The notes beneath the pieces were generated by a model, which was given only the letters and a program-made list of their open reading frames with translations, was not told the origin of the DNA and made no database searches. From positions 1 through 64,000 of the forward strand of contig CALUHC010000010.1 of the NCBI GenBank assembly GCA_944320355.1: a stretch of DNA of 64,000 nucleotides, in the 5' to 3' direction. This stretch comes from an uncultured Prevotella sp. (GTDB lineage Bacteria; Bacteroidota; Bacteroidia; Bacteroidales; Bacteroidaceae). Positions within the stretch are counted from its first letter, which is position 1, and each line of letters starts with the position of its first letter. This document shows positions 1 through 9,738 of this stretch, piece by piece. Made by a program: the position numbers and the translations under genes.

Positions 1-148
1 GGCTTTCCAAGTGCTTTCGCCCTGCCAGCGGCATCTTGTCTGCCGCTTTGTCTCGACGTAGCCCGCTACGCCTTCGACAAAGGCGACTGCCAATCTGCAC
101 GCCGGCAAGACGAAAGCACTTTGGACTATAATGACCGATTTGGGGTAA
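1..148 (+). repeat. 195-bp stem-loop repeat, copy 1 (cut by window edge)
   Basis: Left-truncated copy of an intergenic element also present at 12336-12530 (same strand) and 21771-21965 (opposite strand). The arms CCAAGTGCTTTCG (7-19) and CGAAAGCACTTTGG (111-124) are complementary apart from one extra T and span 118 bases, as in the other copies. Between them lies a hairpin CGTAGCCCGCTACG (57-70). The tail TAATGACCGATTTGGGGTAA (129-148) is shared. There is no coding potential I would trust. Confidence 0.8.
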
Positions 149-173
149 ATGACACACGCACCGAGACAAAACA

Positions 174-213
174 AATCAAGCCCCAACAAACATTTGCTTG
201 CTGGGGCTTGATT
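174..213 (-). terminator. Rho-independent terminator after the PL11 gene
   Basis: The arms AATCAAGCCCCA and TGGGGCTTGATT form a perfect 12-bp stem. On the minus strand the stem is followed by a T-rich run (TTTGTTTTG). It lies 26 bases past the stop of the minus-strand lyase. Confidence 0.8.
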
Positions 214-238
214 CCTAAGATATGCCTGCCAAAGGCAA

Positions 239-3200
239 TCAACGTATGCTCACCTTCACTGTTTGCGAATTTGATTCTGTTTCCATGCGCACCACGTATG
301 TGCCGGGCTGGGCAACATGGTTGCTCACAGCATCTGACACAGCAGAGCCTGTTGTCTCAAATTCAGCCACAAACACGCCGCTGAGCGTATATACCCGACA
401 ACGCACAGCCTCATTGGAAGCCATAGACGAGATGCCCTCGGTCTCACTTACACGCAACGTACCCGTAGCGGTGAGCAACTCCGTGTCGTCCCACTTGTAG
501 CCTTCAGGCAGTTCGGGCAACACCACAGTGGGGACACCTGCAAACGCGCCCGCAGTCCAAAGCACAATCTCGTCACCTGTTTCAGGCACATAGTTGGGAC
601 TGAGCGTCACACGCACCTCACCATTCATATTAAGCACACCGTCCACCTTCAAGAACGACTTCGAATTGTTGGTGTTCGTGGCATTCTTGATATTGAGGTT
701 GACAACAGAGCCAGCCCTAAGAGTCATGTTATCTGTTGTTCCTATAAACCCGGAAACATCATCGGTGGAAGTGCGTCCCGGCGTAAGCACAGCACCCGAA
801 TTAAGGATCAAGGACTTCACCACACCTGTGCCATTGAGTGTCGCGCCATCATTCATGGTAACAGTATTGTTGAGTATGCACGACGAAGAGTTATATGTGT
901 CAAGATATAAAGAACCTCCATTGACCGTAACCGCACCAATACCGTCCTGGGCGGCACTGCTATATATGCTCCACTTACCAGCGCCGTCCTTCACAACCGG
1001 CGACAGGAACTGACCGCGGAAAGCCACGTCTTCGCCAGACACACCAATGGTATACGTTCCAGTCCCGGAAAGAATGCCACGCCCGGTAAGATTGCCTATT
1101 GCCACATTATGGCCATTGTTCCTGAACTCAACATTCTCCGCTACGTCAAGGGTGGCATTTGGCAATCCGTAATCATTGTCGAAATCGAACGACGGACCCA
1201 TAGAACCACGCTTTGAAAGAGCCGGAACCAAAGTTCCCTCAAACGCGCTCCAGTCGCCTCTGAAGTAATTACGCGGTCCAGCGGCATACACCGTGAACGT
1301 TCCGGCACCGGTAAGGCGACCTGTGTAATTGCAGCGAGGATCGACATAGAACGAGCCACGCTCCCCCTCGGGAACCTCAAACGAAGCCGAATTTGTAGAA
1401 TAAGACCCCTCGCTGTTGGAATCATACAGCTGGCCTCCGCGGAACTCTACGACAGGAGGCAACTGCGACTGATTGCCGCTCTCTATGGCATTGACAACGC
1501 CCGAAGCTATAACGAGCCTGCCTATAAGGCTGGACGACCCAAGGGTGAGCGTTCCTGTGCCCTCCTTGGTAAGCACGGCTGACAGACCGAGGCCGCCGAA
1601 GCCACGAGACATGACAAGCGAAGAGCTTGGCTTGACATCTATCACGGCACCACCCTCACCGACATATATTTCCTGTCCGGTGGTAACCGCGCCAGAAATG
1701 CCAAGTTTAGCGTTGTTCGTAATGGTTATCTTGCTTCCTATCTCACCGAGTGAGCCACACTGCTGCCCAATGTCATTTGCAAGCGACGTAACAGTGATTT
1801 CTCCTTCGTTAATGGCGGTATTGCCCACATGATTCACATTATTAATAGTAACAGAGCCGGTGCCGTTCTTTTCAATGGTGGGGCTGCCGATGATGCTGTC
1901 GCCGCTGAGGGTGAAGCTCTTCGACGAGTTGTTGAAGACAATGCTCTGCGGAGCCACGTTCCCGTTGATGGTGATGTCGGTGGCCGTGGCGTTGTCATCG
2001 AATGTAACGATATCGCCCTGCACGAACGAGCGCATATCCTCCGAGCCGTCAACGAGGAAATTGATAGCCTGGTCCACGTTCCACTCACTGCTCTCGCTTC
2101 CTATCCATGTGACATTGCCCGGATTGAAGTTCTCGATAGTGATATAAAGCTTGCCGTCCTCGTAAGAGAGAGTCTTGCGCTGGCTGTTGAGCCCCTCGAT
2201 GACAAAGTCGTTGATGTCGCCGTCTATCTTGGCGAATTCCCCGAGCAGATACTTGCCCTCGGCTATGCGCTCCTCGCCAGAGGCGGGATGGCACACGAAC
2301 TCAAGCACGGGCGTATCGTACTGCGGACCATACTGCCAGTCCTTCTTCTCTATCTTGAGCACGTTGGCCTTCACTCCGTCGGCAGCCAGCCCGTCGCTGA
2401 AGAGGTCGATGAGCAGGCGTGAGCCGAAGTTGAGAATAAGCGAGTCTGTCTCGATGGTGCCCTGAGTGCCGCGGCCTCCCGGCACAACGGTCGCGTTGTA
2501 GTCGGCCTGGATACTCTTCAAGAAGCGCCCGCCGGCTGACTCAAGCGATGTGTGACGGTTGAGCCACAGGCGGCTGTTCTGCAGCGTGCCGTCGAAGCGG
2601 AGCGTTCCTGCCCATACATCGGTGTTTCCGGTGTAAGTCTCGGTGACGTTGGGCAACACGAGCACGCCGCTGCCTTGCTTCACGAGGCGCATCGCACCGG
2701 TGAAAGCGCCGCCCGTGAGAGTATGGGTGTAGGTGGTTGTCGTGATGTTGTTGTTGTCATCATGTCCCTGGACCCATGTCGGGGCGTTGTCGGTGAATAT
2801 GTACGGCTGCGCGCCGTCGGCCACGCTGACAGTCATGTCACCCGTCTCACACATTATTATATGTGTGTCGTTGTTGGCCGAGCCTATGGTTCCGCCATTT
2901 GCTATCTCGGTGCGCCCGGTCATTGTGAGCGCGGGCGGAGCCATGGTTATGCCCTCCAGCTCGCCGAGGAAGTAGCTCACGTGTGGCGGCTGGTTGTATC
3001 CGCACATCTGCCATACCATGGCCTGACGGTACTGGTGGTCGTGCCACAACGTGTAGTTGCGCCACTCCGTTGGGAAGTCGGTTGTATAAATGCGGATATT
3101 GTTGTTGGCTGTGCGCATCACCACTTCCTCGCGCCAGTCGCCGAACACATCGCCCTGGTAGCAGGGAGTTCCCTTGGTATCATTGTTCGTCATACTTCCG

Positions 3201-4786
3201 CTAAGCACGGCTATCTCACCCTCGGTGGCCTTCACGATATGCCCCTCGGTGTTCTTGCCGTTGCGGTAGTCGAACGACTCCTCGCAGAGGTCGCCGTCCC
3301 AATATATGCGGAAGTTTTGCGTGATGTTATAGTCGCTCTTGTTTCCTACAGCACCATGCGCCACAGAGCCGACAAGGTTAGCGTCGCGTGCCGACACACC
3401 CTGTGCGCCCGGTATGTCCTTGATGAACTTGCCCATATTGGCGCGCCCGTCGTCATCGCCGGCAGTATAGCGGTAATAAATCCTTGAGGTCGTGGCGTCG
3501 CGGAAGTTGTTGCCCGGACGGCTCTCGTTGCAGGCGAAAATCTCCTGGCCGAAAGTATACGGGTCGAAGTCGCTGCAGTGCTGCGCGTCACCGTGGCCGA
3601 GGCCACAGGTGGACAGTCCCTTGCCGTTGTCGTCGATGACCATCGAGCCAAACACAATCTCGTCGCGTCCGTCCCAGTCAACGTCAGCTATGCCGTAATT
3701 GTGGTATCCCTGCCCGTACCACTGCGAGCCGGAGTCGTTGCAGTTCCAACGCCAACGCTCCACAAGCTGGTGTGTGGCGGGATCAACATCGTATGCCACC
3801 ATCTTGTGGCGGGTGTAAATGCCGCGGGCGAGGAATATGCTCGGCTTGCGGCCGTCGAGATATGGCGCTCCGAAGAAATGCTTGGTGGAGCGGTGGCCAT
3901 AACCGTCGCCCCATGCGGCCTCAAGGTTGGTCTCGCCATCCTCAAGGCGCTTCAGCGGATACTCCATCTGCTGGTAAACATCGCCCGTCTCTCCGTTGAG
4001 ATAGAGCAAGAACTCGTTGCCCTCATGGATGAAAAAGTTTGCGCCTGTATTGGGACCTTTTGGACGGTAGTTGGCGGTCATATCGCCAATTTCCACCGTA
4101 GTTCCGTCGGCCTTGTGAATCACTGTGCCGTCGGCCGCACGCATCACAGCCTCCGCCTTGCCGTCACCGTCCCAGTCGTAGGCAACGATGTTGTTCTCGT
4201 TGTTCTGGAAGTCGGTCATGTTCGGGCCGAGGTCAATCCACCACAACTTTGTTCCATCAAGTTTGTAAACCTCTATAATGGCATATTCTCCATTGTATCC
4301 GCCCGGCAAATAACCTTGGCCAGAGTCACTGCTGTTGTCGAATTTGAGAAGAATCTCCAACTCGCCGTCACCGTCAACATCGGCCATGCAGGCGTCGTTG
4401 GGTATGTATGTGCTCGTGAGCGAGCCGTGATCCATCTGCACCTCCAGATAGTTGTTAGACCAAGGCGTGACCTCGGCAGTCCGCTGCTGCGGCACACCGC
4501 GCACCACCGCTTCCACCGTATAACGGCTTGAAGTGGTACCGCCGGCATCAAGGTAGTTAGACACATCGAGGGGCTCGCTGTTCAGCTTCGTGCCATCACG
4601 GTAGATGTTGTACTTCACGTCATAGTACTCATCTCCCATTATTCGCCAACTGCAGAATATTCCGCCGCTGGCCCTTACGGCCACGAGTCCCCTGTCGAGG
4701 TTGTCGGTTGTCCGCTGTGCCATAGCGCCCGTGGCCAACATCCCCAACATTAATAGAGATAGGAATCGTTTTCTCATCATGAACAT
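239..4786 (-). CDS. Secreted PL11 rhamnogalacturonan lyase with long beta-repeat extension
   Basis: Predicted rhamnogalacturonan endolyase of polysaccharide lyase family 11, which cuts the rhamnogalacturonan I backbone of pectin by beta-elimination outside the cell. A signal peptide covers about residues 1-24. Residues ~28-110 match the Ig-like N-terminal part of the family (NLDRGLVAV, CSWRIMG). Residues ~130-640 match the propeller with its calcium-binding repeats (ADVDGDGELEI, YDWDGDGKAE, DVDWDGRDEI, GDVFGDWREE). The usual enzyme has about 600 residues; here some 850 more follow. They are beta repeats of the autotransporter-associated kind (GSGVLVLPN, GTGSVTINN, GTGTLTLGS, GAGTFTVYA), then a T9SS sorting-like tail (VYTLSGVFV, GTYVVRM). 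The start could equally be Met at 4780 or 4777. A second PL11 gene starts at 19077. The substrate is inferred from the family only. Confidence 0.85.
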   Translation of the reverse strand: MFMMRKRFLSLLMLGMLATGAMAQRTTDNLDRGLVAVRASGGIFCSWRIMGDEYYDVKYNIYRDGTKLNSEPLDVSNYLDAGGTTSSRYTVEAVVRGVPQQRTAEVTPWSNNYLEVQMDHGSLTSTYIPNDACMADVDGDGELEILLKFDNSSDSGQGYLPGGYNGEYAIIEVYKLDGTKLWWIDLGPNMTDFQNNENNIVAYDWDGDGKAEAVMRAADGTVIHKADGTTVEIGDMTANYRPKGPNTGANFFIHEGNEFLLYLNGETGDVYQQMEYPLKRLEDGETNLEAAWGDGYGHRSTKHFFGAPYLDGRKPSIFLARGIYTRHKMVAYDVDPATHQLVERWRWNCNDSGSQWYGQGYHNYGIADVDWDGRDEIVFGSMVIDDNGKGLSTCGLGHGDAQHCSDFDPYTFGQEIFACNESRPGNNFRDATTSRIYYRYTAGDDDGRANMGKFIKDIPGAQGVSARDANLVGSVAHGAVGNKSDYNITQNFRIYWDGDLCEESFDYRNGKNTEGHIVKATEGEIAVLSGSMTNNDTKGTPCYQGDVFGDWREEVVMRTANNNIRIYTTDFPTEWRNYTLWHDHQYRQAMVWQMCGYNQPPHVSYFLGELEGITMAPPALTMTGRTEIANGGTIGSANNDTHIIMCETGDMTVSVADGAQPYIFTDNAPTWVQGHDDNNNITTTTYTHTLTGGAFTGAMRLVKQGSGVLVLPNVTETYTGNTDVWAGTLRFDGTLQNSRLWLNRHTSLESAGGRFLKSIQADYNATVVPGGRGTQGTIETDSLILNFGSRLLIDLFSDGLAADGVKANVLKIEKKDWQYGPQYDTPVLEFVCHPASGEERIAEGKYLLGEFAKIDGDINDFVIEGLNSQRKTLSYEDGKLYITIENFNPGNVTWIGSESSEWNVDQAINFLVDGSEDMRSFVQGDIVTFDDNATATDITINGNVAPQSIVFNNSSKSFTLSGDSIIGSPTIEKNGTGSVTINNVNHVGNTAINEGEITVTSLANDIGQQCGSLGEIGSKITITNNAKLGISGAVTTGQEIYVGEGGAVIDVKPSSSLVMSRGFGGLGLSAVLTKEGTGTLTLGSSSLIGRLVIASGVVNAIESGNQSQLPPVVEFRGGQLYDSNSEGSYSTNSASFEVPEGERGSFYVDPRCNYTGRLTGAGTFTVYAAGPRNYFRGDWSAFEGTLVPALSKRGSMGPSFDFDNDYGLPNATLDVAENVEFRNNGHNVAIGNLTGRGILSGTGTYTIGVSGEDVAFRGQFLSPVVKDGAGKWSIYSSAAQDGIGAVTVNGGSLYLDTYNSSSCILNNTVTMNDGATLNGTGVVKSLILNSGAVLTPGRTSTDDVSGFIGTTDNMTLRAGSVVNLNIKNATNTNNSKSFLKVDGVLNMNGEVRVTLSPNYVPETGDEIVLWTAGAFAGVPTVVLPELPEGYKWDDTELLTATGTLRVSETEGISSMASNEAVRCRVYTLSGVFVAEFETTGSAVSDAVSNHVAQPGTYVVRMETESNSQTVKVSIR

Positions 4787-4891
4787 TGTTTATAGTTATT
4801 GATAATTATTGCCTTTATTGCTATTATAATATAATGTGTAATCTGTAATGACAGCACGAAGAACACGCCAGCTCGCGGCGCAATCTTTCTG

Positions 4892-4925
4892 CAAAAATAG
4901 CATAAATAATTATTATACTGGCAAA
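4892..4925 (-). promoter_or_regulatory. Promoter of the PL11 gene at 239-4786
   Basis: Minus-strand TATTTTTG (4892-4899) fits the Bacteroidetes -7 box TAnnTTTG. A TTTG box lies 22 bases upstream (4922-4925). The leader would be about 100 bases. Confidence 0.5.
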
Positions 4926-5180
4926 AAATTAACACAAAAAACGCAAAACACTTATATTTTGCCACCACAGCAACAATATGCCAAGCCTGCCGCCGACAAA
5001 AGAACCTGAATCAAAGAACTCGCTTAAACTTTTTCTGCAAAAAGTATTTATCGCCCACTTTTGAGGCTCTTTTCGGCCCCTTTTCCTGCCGTCGCTCGTC
5101 ACATGACCCGCCATGCTCCTCTTTCCGGCAAAGAAACAGTCTCGAAAACACCCCTCAAAAATCGGGCGCAAAAAGTTTAA

Positions 5181-5444
5181 CCCAAACGCTCTGCGCCTGC
5201 CAACAGACATACGCCGCCATTAACATTATTATGTTAATGGCAACAGCACGGACAGTATTGGCCAAACGCTTGGTATCCAATGAGTTGCGAAATGTGTCGT
5301 TCTGCCTTGCGAAATGTGCCGTTTTGCGAGCCAAAACAGGCCATATCGCAGTGCAAAAAAGGCCGTTTCAAGGGGCAACATGGCATCTACGGAAAAACAA
5401 GAGCACAGCTGCTGCCTCTAGCTGCATATCTGCAAGTATGGGCA
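5181..5444 (+). repeat. 22-bp-unit repeat element, subfamily A, copy 1
   Basis: A 264-bp intergenic element homologous along its length to 16107-16371 (opposite strand). It opens with CCCAAACGCTCTGCGCCTGC and has a perfect palindrome at 5217-5240 (CCATTAACAT, TATT, ATGTTAATGG). After 31 bases comes the 110-bp core at 5272-5381: five units of exactly 22 bp, related to GTGCCGTTTTGC, three variable bases, GCAAAAC. It ends with GCATATCTGCAAGTATGGGC. Open frames through it look like by-products of the repeat. Confidence 0.85.
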
Positions 5445-5545
5445 AAAAGCTGATGCCCATTTATTCCATTTGACATTTCCATATAGCCCATCCCCCTGCC
5501 CGTTCATCAACGTGCCTATAATGCAGCAAGCCGCCATAAACGCCG

Positions 5546-5575
5546 GCAGCCTGTTCACAAGTGTGAACAGGCTGC
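5546..5575. terminator. Perfect 30-bp palindrome downstream of ppx
   Basis: GCAGCCTGTTCACA, AG, TGTGAACAGGCTGC forms a perfect 14-bp stem with a 2-base loop, 44 bases past the ppx stop. No T-run follows on either strand, so it may be a factor-assisted terminator, an mRNA-end stabiliser or a protein site. Confidence 0.5.
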
Positions 5576-5619
5576 ATAACGTCACGGCCGGCCGGGCGAC
5601 GCTGTCGCCACAGGTGGCA

Positions 5620-6534
5620 CTATCTGATGGGCGACTCTCTGATGCGCTTGTAAAGACTGTCTATGATGCAGTCGGCCAGCGAGATGTTGGGCACGCGGAT
5701 ATTCTTGCACTGCAATGCGTCGGCGGCAGTGAGGAACAGCTCGGCGGCGGGAATGATCACGTCGGCGCGGTCGGGCTTGAGCGAATAGCGGTCTATGCGC
5801 TCGCGATATGTCATGCCTTTCATGTCTGAATAGAGCTTGCGCAGCCCGTCCACAGGCAGGGTGTCCTTGCCCTTTGCCCCCTTGCCCCCGGCATAGAGGC
5901 GGCAGAGTTTGTTGATGTTGCCGCCAGAACCGATGATGGATATGTCGGGATAGGCCGCTGCGTATTCGGCCAGCTCGCTCTTCATGCGGGCGTAAGTCTC
6001 CTCCTCCACAGCCCCGCCGAGTATGCGCAGCGTGCCGAGGTTGTAGGAGCAGCTGCCCACTATCTTGCCGTCGCTGATCATGGAAATCTCGGTGCTGCCG
6101 CCTCCCACATCCATGTAGGCATAGTTTCCCTTGGAGGCGTAGCCCAGCTCCATCGAGTTGTCACAGAGCAGGCGCGCCTCCTCGCTGCCGGGTATTATCT
6201 CTATGCGGATGCCAGTCTTGTCATGTATCTTGCGGAGCACCTTGCGGCCGTTGGCGGCATCGCGCATGGCAGAGGTGGCGCAGGCACGGTACTCTACGAC
6301 GTTGTAGAGTTTCATGAGCTGCTTGTAGCTCTTTATCATGCACATCATCATGCGCTCGCGCTCTGGCGAGATTTCCCCGATGGTGAACACGTCCTTGCCC
6401 AGGCGCAACGGTATGCGCAGGAAAAGCACCTTGCTGAACTCATAATTGCCCCCGGCATCCTCGATGACGTTCTTTATGAGCAGGCGCGCCCCATTGGAGC
6501 CTATGTCGATTGCCGCGAAATTGCTGTTCTCCAT
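5620..6534 (-). CDS. ppx: Exopolyphosphatase, Ppx/GppA family
   Basis: Predicted cytoplasmic exopolyphosphatase that releases phosphate from polyphosphate ends, or hydrolyses pppGpp; the two activities cannot be told apart from sequence. The ASKHA-fold phosphate motifs are visible: AAIDIGSNGARLLI near the N-terminus, YMDVGGGSTEIS near residue 140 and IIGSGGNINKL near 200. At 304 residues it is a short single-core member without the C-terminal HD-type region of the ~510-residue E. coli Ppx. It begins 2 bases after the ppk1 stop, so the two genes almost surely share a transcript, which pairs making and breaking of the same polymer. Confidence 0.88.
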   Translation of the reverse strand: MENSNFAAIDIGSNGARLLIKNVIEDAGGNYEFSKVLFLRIPLRLGKDVFTIGEISPERERMMMCMIKSYKQLMKLYNVVEYRACATSAMRDAANGRKVLRKIHDKTGIRIEIIPGSEEARLLCDNSMELGYASKGNYAYMDVGGGSTEISMISDGKIVGSCSYNLGTLRILGGAVEEETYARMKSELAEYAAAYPDISIIGSGGNINKLCRLYAGGKGAKGKDTLPVDGLRKLYSDMKGMTYRERIDRYSLKPDRADVIIPAAELFLTAADALQCKNIRVPNISLADCIIDSLYKRIRESPIR

Positions 6535-6536
6535 AA

Positions 6537-8612
6537 TCAGTTCCTTATGTTGTTATACTCTTGCGATTCCTTGAGATAGTCTATGTATAGCTGCTCCTGC
6601 GAGTGGAAAGGCTCGCCCTCCTGCAGCATGTTCTTGCCGCATCCGTCCACCACGCGGCCGTTGGTTGTGTCGCGCAGTCCGTAATCAACGGTGCGCATGA
6701 GGTCGCGTTGCAGGTCTTCGTCATACACCGGCGTGAGCACCTCTACGCGGTTCACGAGGTTGCGCGGCATCCAGTCGGCGCTGCCCATGTAGAACTTCGG
6801 GCTGCCGCCGTTGGCGAAAATCAGTATGCGCGAGTGCTCCAGATACCGGTCAATGATGCCCACTGCCCTGAGGTTGGGCACCGACGGCGGCACGAGCGAG
6901 CAGTTGCCGCGCAGCACTATGTCTATCCTGACCCCGGCAGAGGCAGCCTCGTACAGGCGCACGGCCACGTCCTCGTCGGTGATGTGGTTTATCTTGACTT
7001 TCATCCACGCCTCCTTGCCTGCCTTGGCGTTCTTTATCTCGTTGTCTATCATGCGCAGTATGCGCGGCTTCATGTCGTTGGGCGACACGAGCAACTCGCG
7101 GAACCTCACCGGCTTGAACGGCTTGCTGATGAAGTCGAACACCCGCTTCACCTCGCGCACCAGCGCCGGACGGGCCGTCATCACCATGTAGTCGGTGTAT
7201 ACCTTGGCGTTGCCCTCGTGGAAGTTGCCCGTGCCCACGCAGGCCACGTCGCTGCCACCACTGCACCCTATGTACACAAGCTTGGAATGGACCTTGAGCC
7301 CTTCCACCCCGAACACGACCTCGATGCCGGCCTCCTGCATCCTCTTGCTCCACTTTATGTTGCTCTCCTCGTCGAAACGGGCCAGCAGCTCTATGACCAC
7401 AGTGACCTTCTTGCCGTTGCGGGCGGCGCAAATGAGCGTGTTGACCACCTTGGAATCCTTGGCCAGGCGGTATAGCGTGGCGCGGATTTCCTTCACCTCT
7501 GGATTCAGCGCGGCCTCACGCAGCACACGGATAAAGCTGTTGAACGAATGGTATGGCACATGCAGGAAGCGGTCCTTCTGCCTTATGGTGTCGAGTATGC
7601 ACTCCTCTGTCTCCAGTTCCGGCTTCACTATCGGTGTCCAGGCTGGATAGCGCAGGTCTTTCTGCCCGCAGTCAGGGAATGCCATCAGGTCCTTGTGGTT
7701 CTGGTAGCGCCCCCCGCTGACTATGGTGTCGAGCTGGTCCACGTTCAGCTTCGACATTATCTTGCGCAGCAAGTCTTTTGGCATACGCTCGTCATAGATG
7801 ACCCTGATAGGCTCACCGCGCTTGCGGCTCTTCACGCCCTTGGCCACTTTCTGCACCACGCCGTAGTTCATGTCGTTGTCGATGTCCATCTCTGCGTCCT
7901 TGGTGAACTTGAACGAATAAGCCTCGTATGTGCACTTGCCGCCACCGATGAATATCAGCGGCAGGCAGAAACGTATCACATCGTCGAGGTACATTATGTC
8001 GGAGCAGCCTCCGCTCTGCGGCAACACCACAAAGCGGCCCACCTCGCGGGCGGGAATCTTTATGAGGGCATACGACACGTCGGGCTTCTTCTTCTCGCCA
8101 CGCCACTGCGACCGCTTCACGGCGAGGTATATGCTGTCATCGTAAGTGTCGCCAATCTCCTTGATCTCCGACAGCCACACCGGGTTGGTGATGCCGTTGA
8201 GGCGGTCGAGATAGAGTCTCTTGATGTACAGCTTCTGCTCCTCGTTGAGGTCGGTCTCGTGCAACAGGCGTATGCCATGCTTGGCCAGCTCGTCAGTCAC
8301 GACGCCGACCGCATGCTCGAACTCACGGTTGTAGACGGCGTTGAGGTGGTTTATCTCCTTTATGGTGCGCTTGGCGCGCTCACGCTCCGCCTTGGGTATC
8401 TTTTCCTTCGACTCGGCTATGCGGTTGAGCGAAGCCACCCTGACGCGGAAAAACTCATCGAGGTTGTTGGAGTAGATGCCGAGGAACGACATCCGCTCCA
8501 GCACCGGCACACTGTCTTTCTCAGCCTCTTGCAGTATCCTGCGGTTAAAGTACATCCAACTGACGTCGCGCTCAACGAAACGCCATCCCGTGTTGCTCTT
8601 CTTGCTCTTCAT
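6537..8612 (-). CDS. ppk1: Polyphosphate kinase 1
   Basis: Transfers the gamma-phosphate of ATP to a growing polyphosphate chain, reversibly. The 691 residues match the family length. The N-terminal domain has RDVSWMYFNRRIL and NNLDEFFRVRVA. The catalytic half carries the phospho-accepting histidine in GLKVHSKLVYIG (His442, by position equivalent to E. coli His435) and the second conserved histidine in YLEHSRILIF (His593). It is the first gene of a ppk1-ppx pair with its own promoter just upstream. The transporter gene before it ends 96 bases away on the same strand, so some read-through is possible. Confidence 0.95.
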   Translation of the reverse strand: MKSKKSNTGWRFVERDVSWMYFNRRILQEAEKDSVPVLERMSFLGIYSNNLDEFFRVRVASLNRIAESKEKIPKAERERAKRTIKEINHLNAVYNREFEHAVGVVTDELAKHGIRLLHETDLNEEQKLYIKRLYLDRLNGITNPVWLSEIKEIGDTYDDSIYLAVKRSQWRGEKKKPDVSYALIKIPAREVGRFVVLPQSGGCSDIMYLDDVIRFCLPLIFIGGGKCTYEAYSFKFTKDAEMDIDNDMNYGVVQKVAKGVKSRKRGEPIRVIYDERMPKDLLRKIMSKLNVDQLDTIVSGGRYQNHKDLMAFPDCGQKDLRYPAWTPIVKPELETEECILDTIRQKDRFLHVPYHSFNSFIRVLREAALNPEVKEIRATLYRLAKDSKVVNTLICAARNGKKVTVVIELLARFDEESNIKWSKRMQEAGIEVVFGVEGLKVHSKLVYIGCSGGSDVACVGTGNFHEGNAKVYTDYMVMTARPALVREVKRVFDFISKPFKPVRFRELLVSPNDMKPRILRMIDNEIKNAKAGKEAWMKVKINHITDEDVAVRLYEAASAGVRIDIVLRGNCSLVPPSVPNLRAVGIIDRYLEHSRILIFANGGSPKFYMGSADWMPRNLVNRVEVLTPVYDEDLQRDLMRTVDYGLRDTTNGRVVDGCGKNMLQEGEPFHSQEQLYIDYLKESQEYNNIRN

Positions 8613-8634
8613 ATCTCGACTGTCTTATTTTGTG

Positions 8635-8642
8635 CAAAATTA
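8635..8642 (-). promoter_or_regulatory. -7 box of the ppk1-ppx promoter
   Basis: Minus-strand TAATTTTG matches TAnnTTTG and lies 22 bases before the ppk1 start. No clean -33 TTTG is visible at the usual spacing; an ATTGAAA lies a little farther out. Confidence 0.5.
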
Positions 8643-8708
8643 TCCCCGCCACGCTACGATTGTGTTTCAATGGTGTTAAAAATGCGTTACGGCCAGACCG
8701 CCCAACCA

Positions 8709-9668
8709 TCACCATTTCACCACTCCGTACTTCTCTTTGTACCATATCTGCCACGCGTTGACAAGGTTCTGCCAAATCACGTATGCGCCAGGCGCAAGGG
8801 CCGCCAGCGGGTCGAGGAACGTGAGAGCCAGCCAGATGCCCACCACGGTGTTTTTCTGCCCCATGGCCTGGCCCGCGCTCACGTTGTCGCCAAAGGCATG
8901 GCCAACAGCCTTCCCGATGGAAAACAACACCAGAGTGACCACCAGCGGCAGCAGCAACAGCAACCCGAGCGTAAGCCCCGACACAGTGGCATGGAGGATG
9001 TTGCGCACGGTGACACCGGTGACTATGGCCAGATTGACGCACCACATATAGAACGCCAGATCGTGAATGCCGGCTATCCACGCCGCAAATTTTGGCACGA
9101 CCTTGCGGCACACCAACGCCAGCACAAGCGGAGCCACAAGCACCACGGCCACATTGCGCAGCACCATGAGCGACGCTTCAACGAACGACACACCGACGCC
9201 ACGCTCCACCATGGGCAGGAACAACGGCACGGCTATGGCCGTAACCAAATTGTCCATGATGGTATAGATGGTCATCGAGGCTATGCTTCCGCCCAGCTTC
9301 TCGGTGACCACGGCCGCTGCGGCTGCCGTAGGACACGACACGCAGACGAAAACGCCCGTCCACACAAGCCGCGAATGGCCCGTGCCCGACGACACCACGG
9401 CAAATACCAACAGACCGCAAAGCACAAGCCGTATCACCTGCAGCCACACGTGCCACGCCCGCAGGCGCATATCGCGGACATCTATCTTGCAGAACGTAAC
9501 GAACAGCAAGGCGAACAGCAGCACCGGCAGCGCATCGACAAGCCACGGCTCAGCCCACTCGCCCACAGGCACCAATGCCGGAACGCGCGAGAAAAGCACA
9601 TAGACCGCAGTGCCGAAGCACAGCGCCACCACCAGCGACCACCGCTTTATGAAAGAAAGAACATTCAT
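8709..9668 (-). CDS. Bile acid:sodium symporter (BASS) family transporter
   Basis: An integral membrane protein of 319 residues with about nine or ten hydrophobic helices. It carries BASS-like signatures: CPTAAAAAVVTEKLGG in the first half and GQAMGQKNTVVGIWLA in the second, the latter matching the family's conserved G-x-K-N region. Members move organic anions such as bile acids, pantoate, pyruvate-type acids or arsenite with sodium; the substrate here cannot be read from sequence. It lies 70 bases downstream of the flavin reductase-like gene on the same strand, probably in one transcript. Confidence 0.75.
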   Translation of the reverse strand: MNVLSFIKRWSLVVALCFGTAVYVLFSRVPALVPVGEWAEPWLVDALPVLLFALLFVTFCKIDVRDMRLRAWHVWLQVIRLVLCGLLVFAVVSSGTGHSRLVWTGVFVCVSCPTAAAAAVVTEKLGGSIASMTIYTIMDNLVTAIAVPLFLPMVERGVGVSFVEASLMVLRNVAVVLVAPLVLALVCRKVVPKFAAWIAGIHDLAFYMWCVNLAIVTGVTVRNILHATVSGLTLGLLLLLPLVVTLVLFSIGKAVGHAFGDNVSAGQAMGQKNTVVGIWLALTFLDPLAALAPGAYVIWQNLVNAWQIWYKEKYGVVKW

Positions 9669-9738
9669 GATGTTTTATGTAAACAGTAAACGCGTGTGCG
9701 CGTAAGCAGGCAGACAGGCAACCCCGGCCGCCTTTCGC

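Noticed and set aside
5231-5473. Short open frames inside the 22-bp repeat elements, similar between 5.2 kb and 16.2 kb
   Set aside because: The similarity comes from the DNA repeat itself. The frames are not kept in other copies, and the 22-bp period is not a multiple of three.
7548-9689. A 713-codon plus-strand frame across ppk1 and the transporter gene
   Set aside because: It runs antisense to two well-supported genes and across their gap, and its translation is low-complexity (His/Arg/Gln-rich) without any domain.
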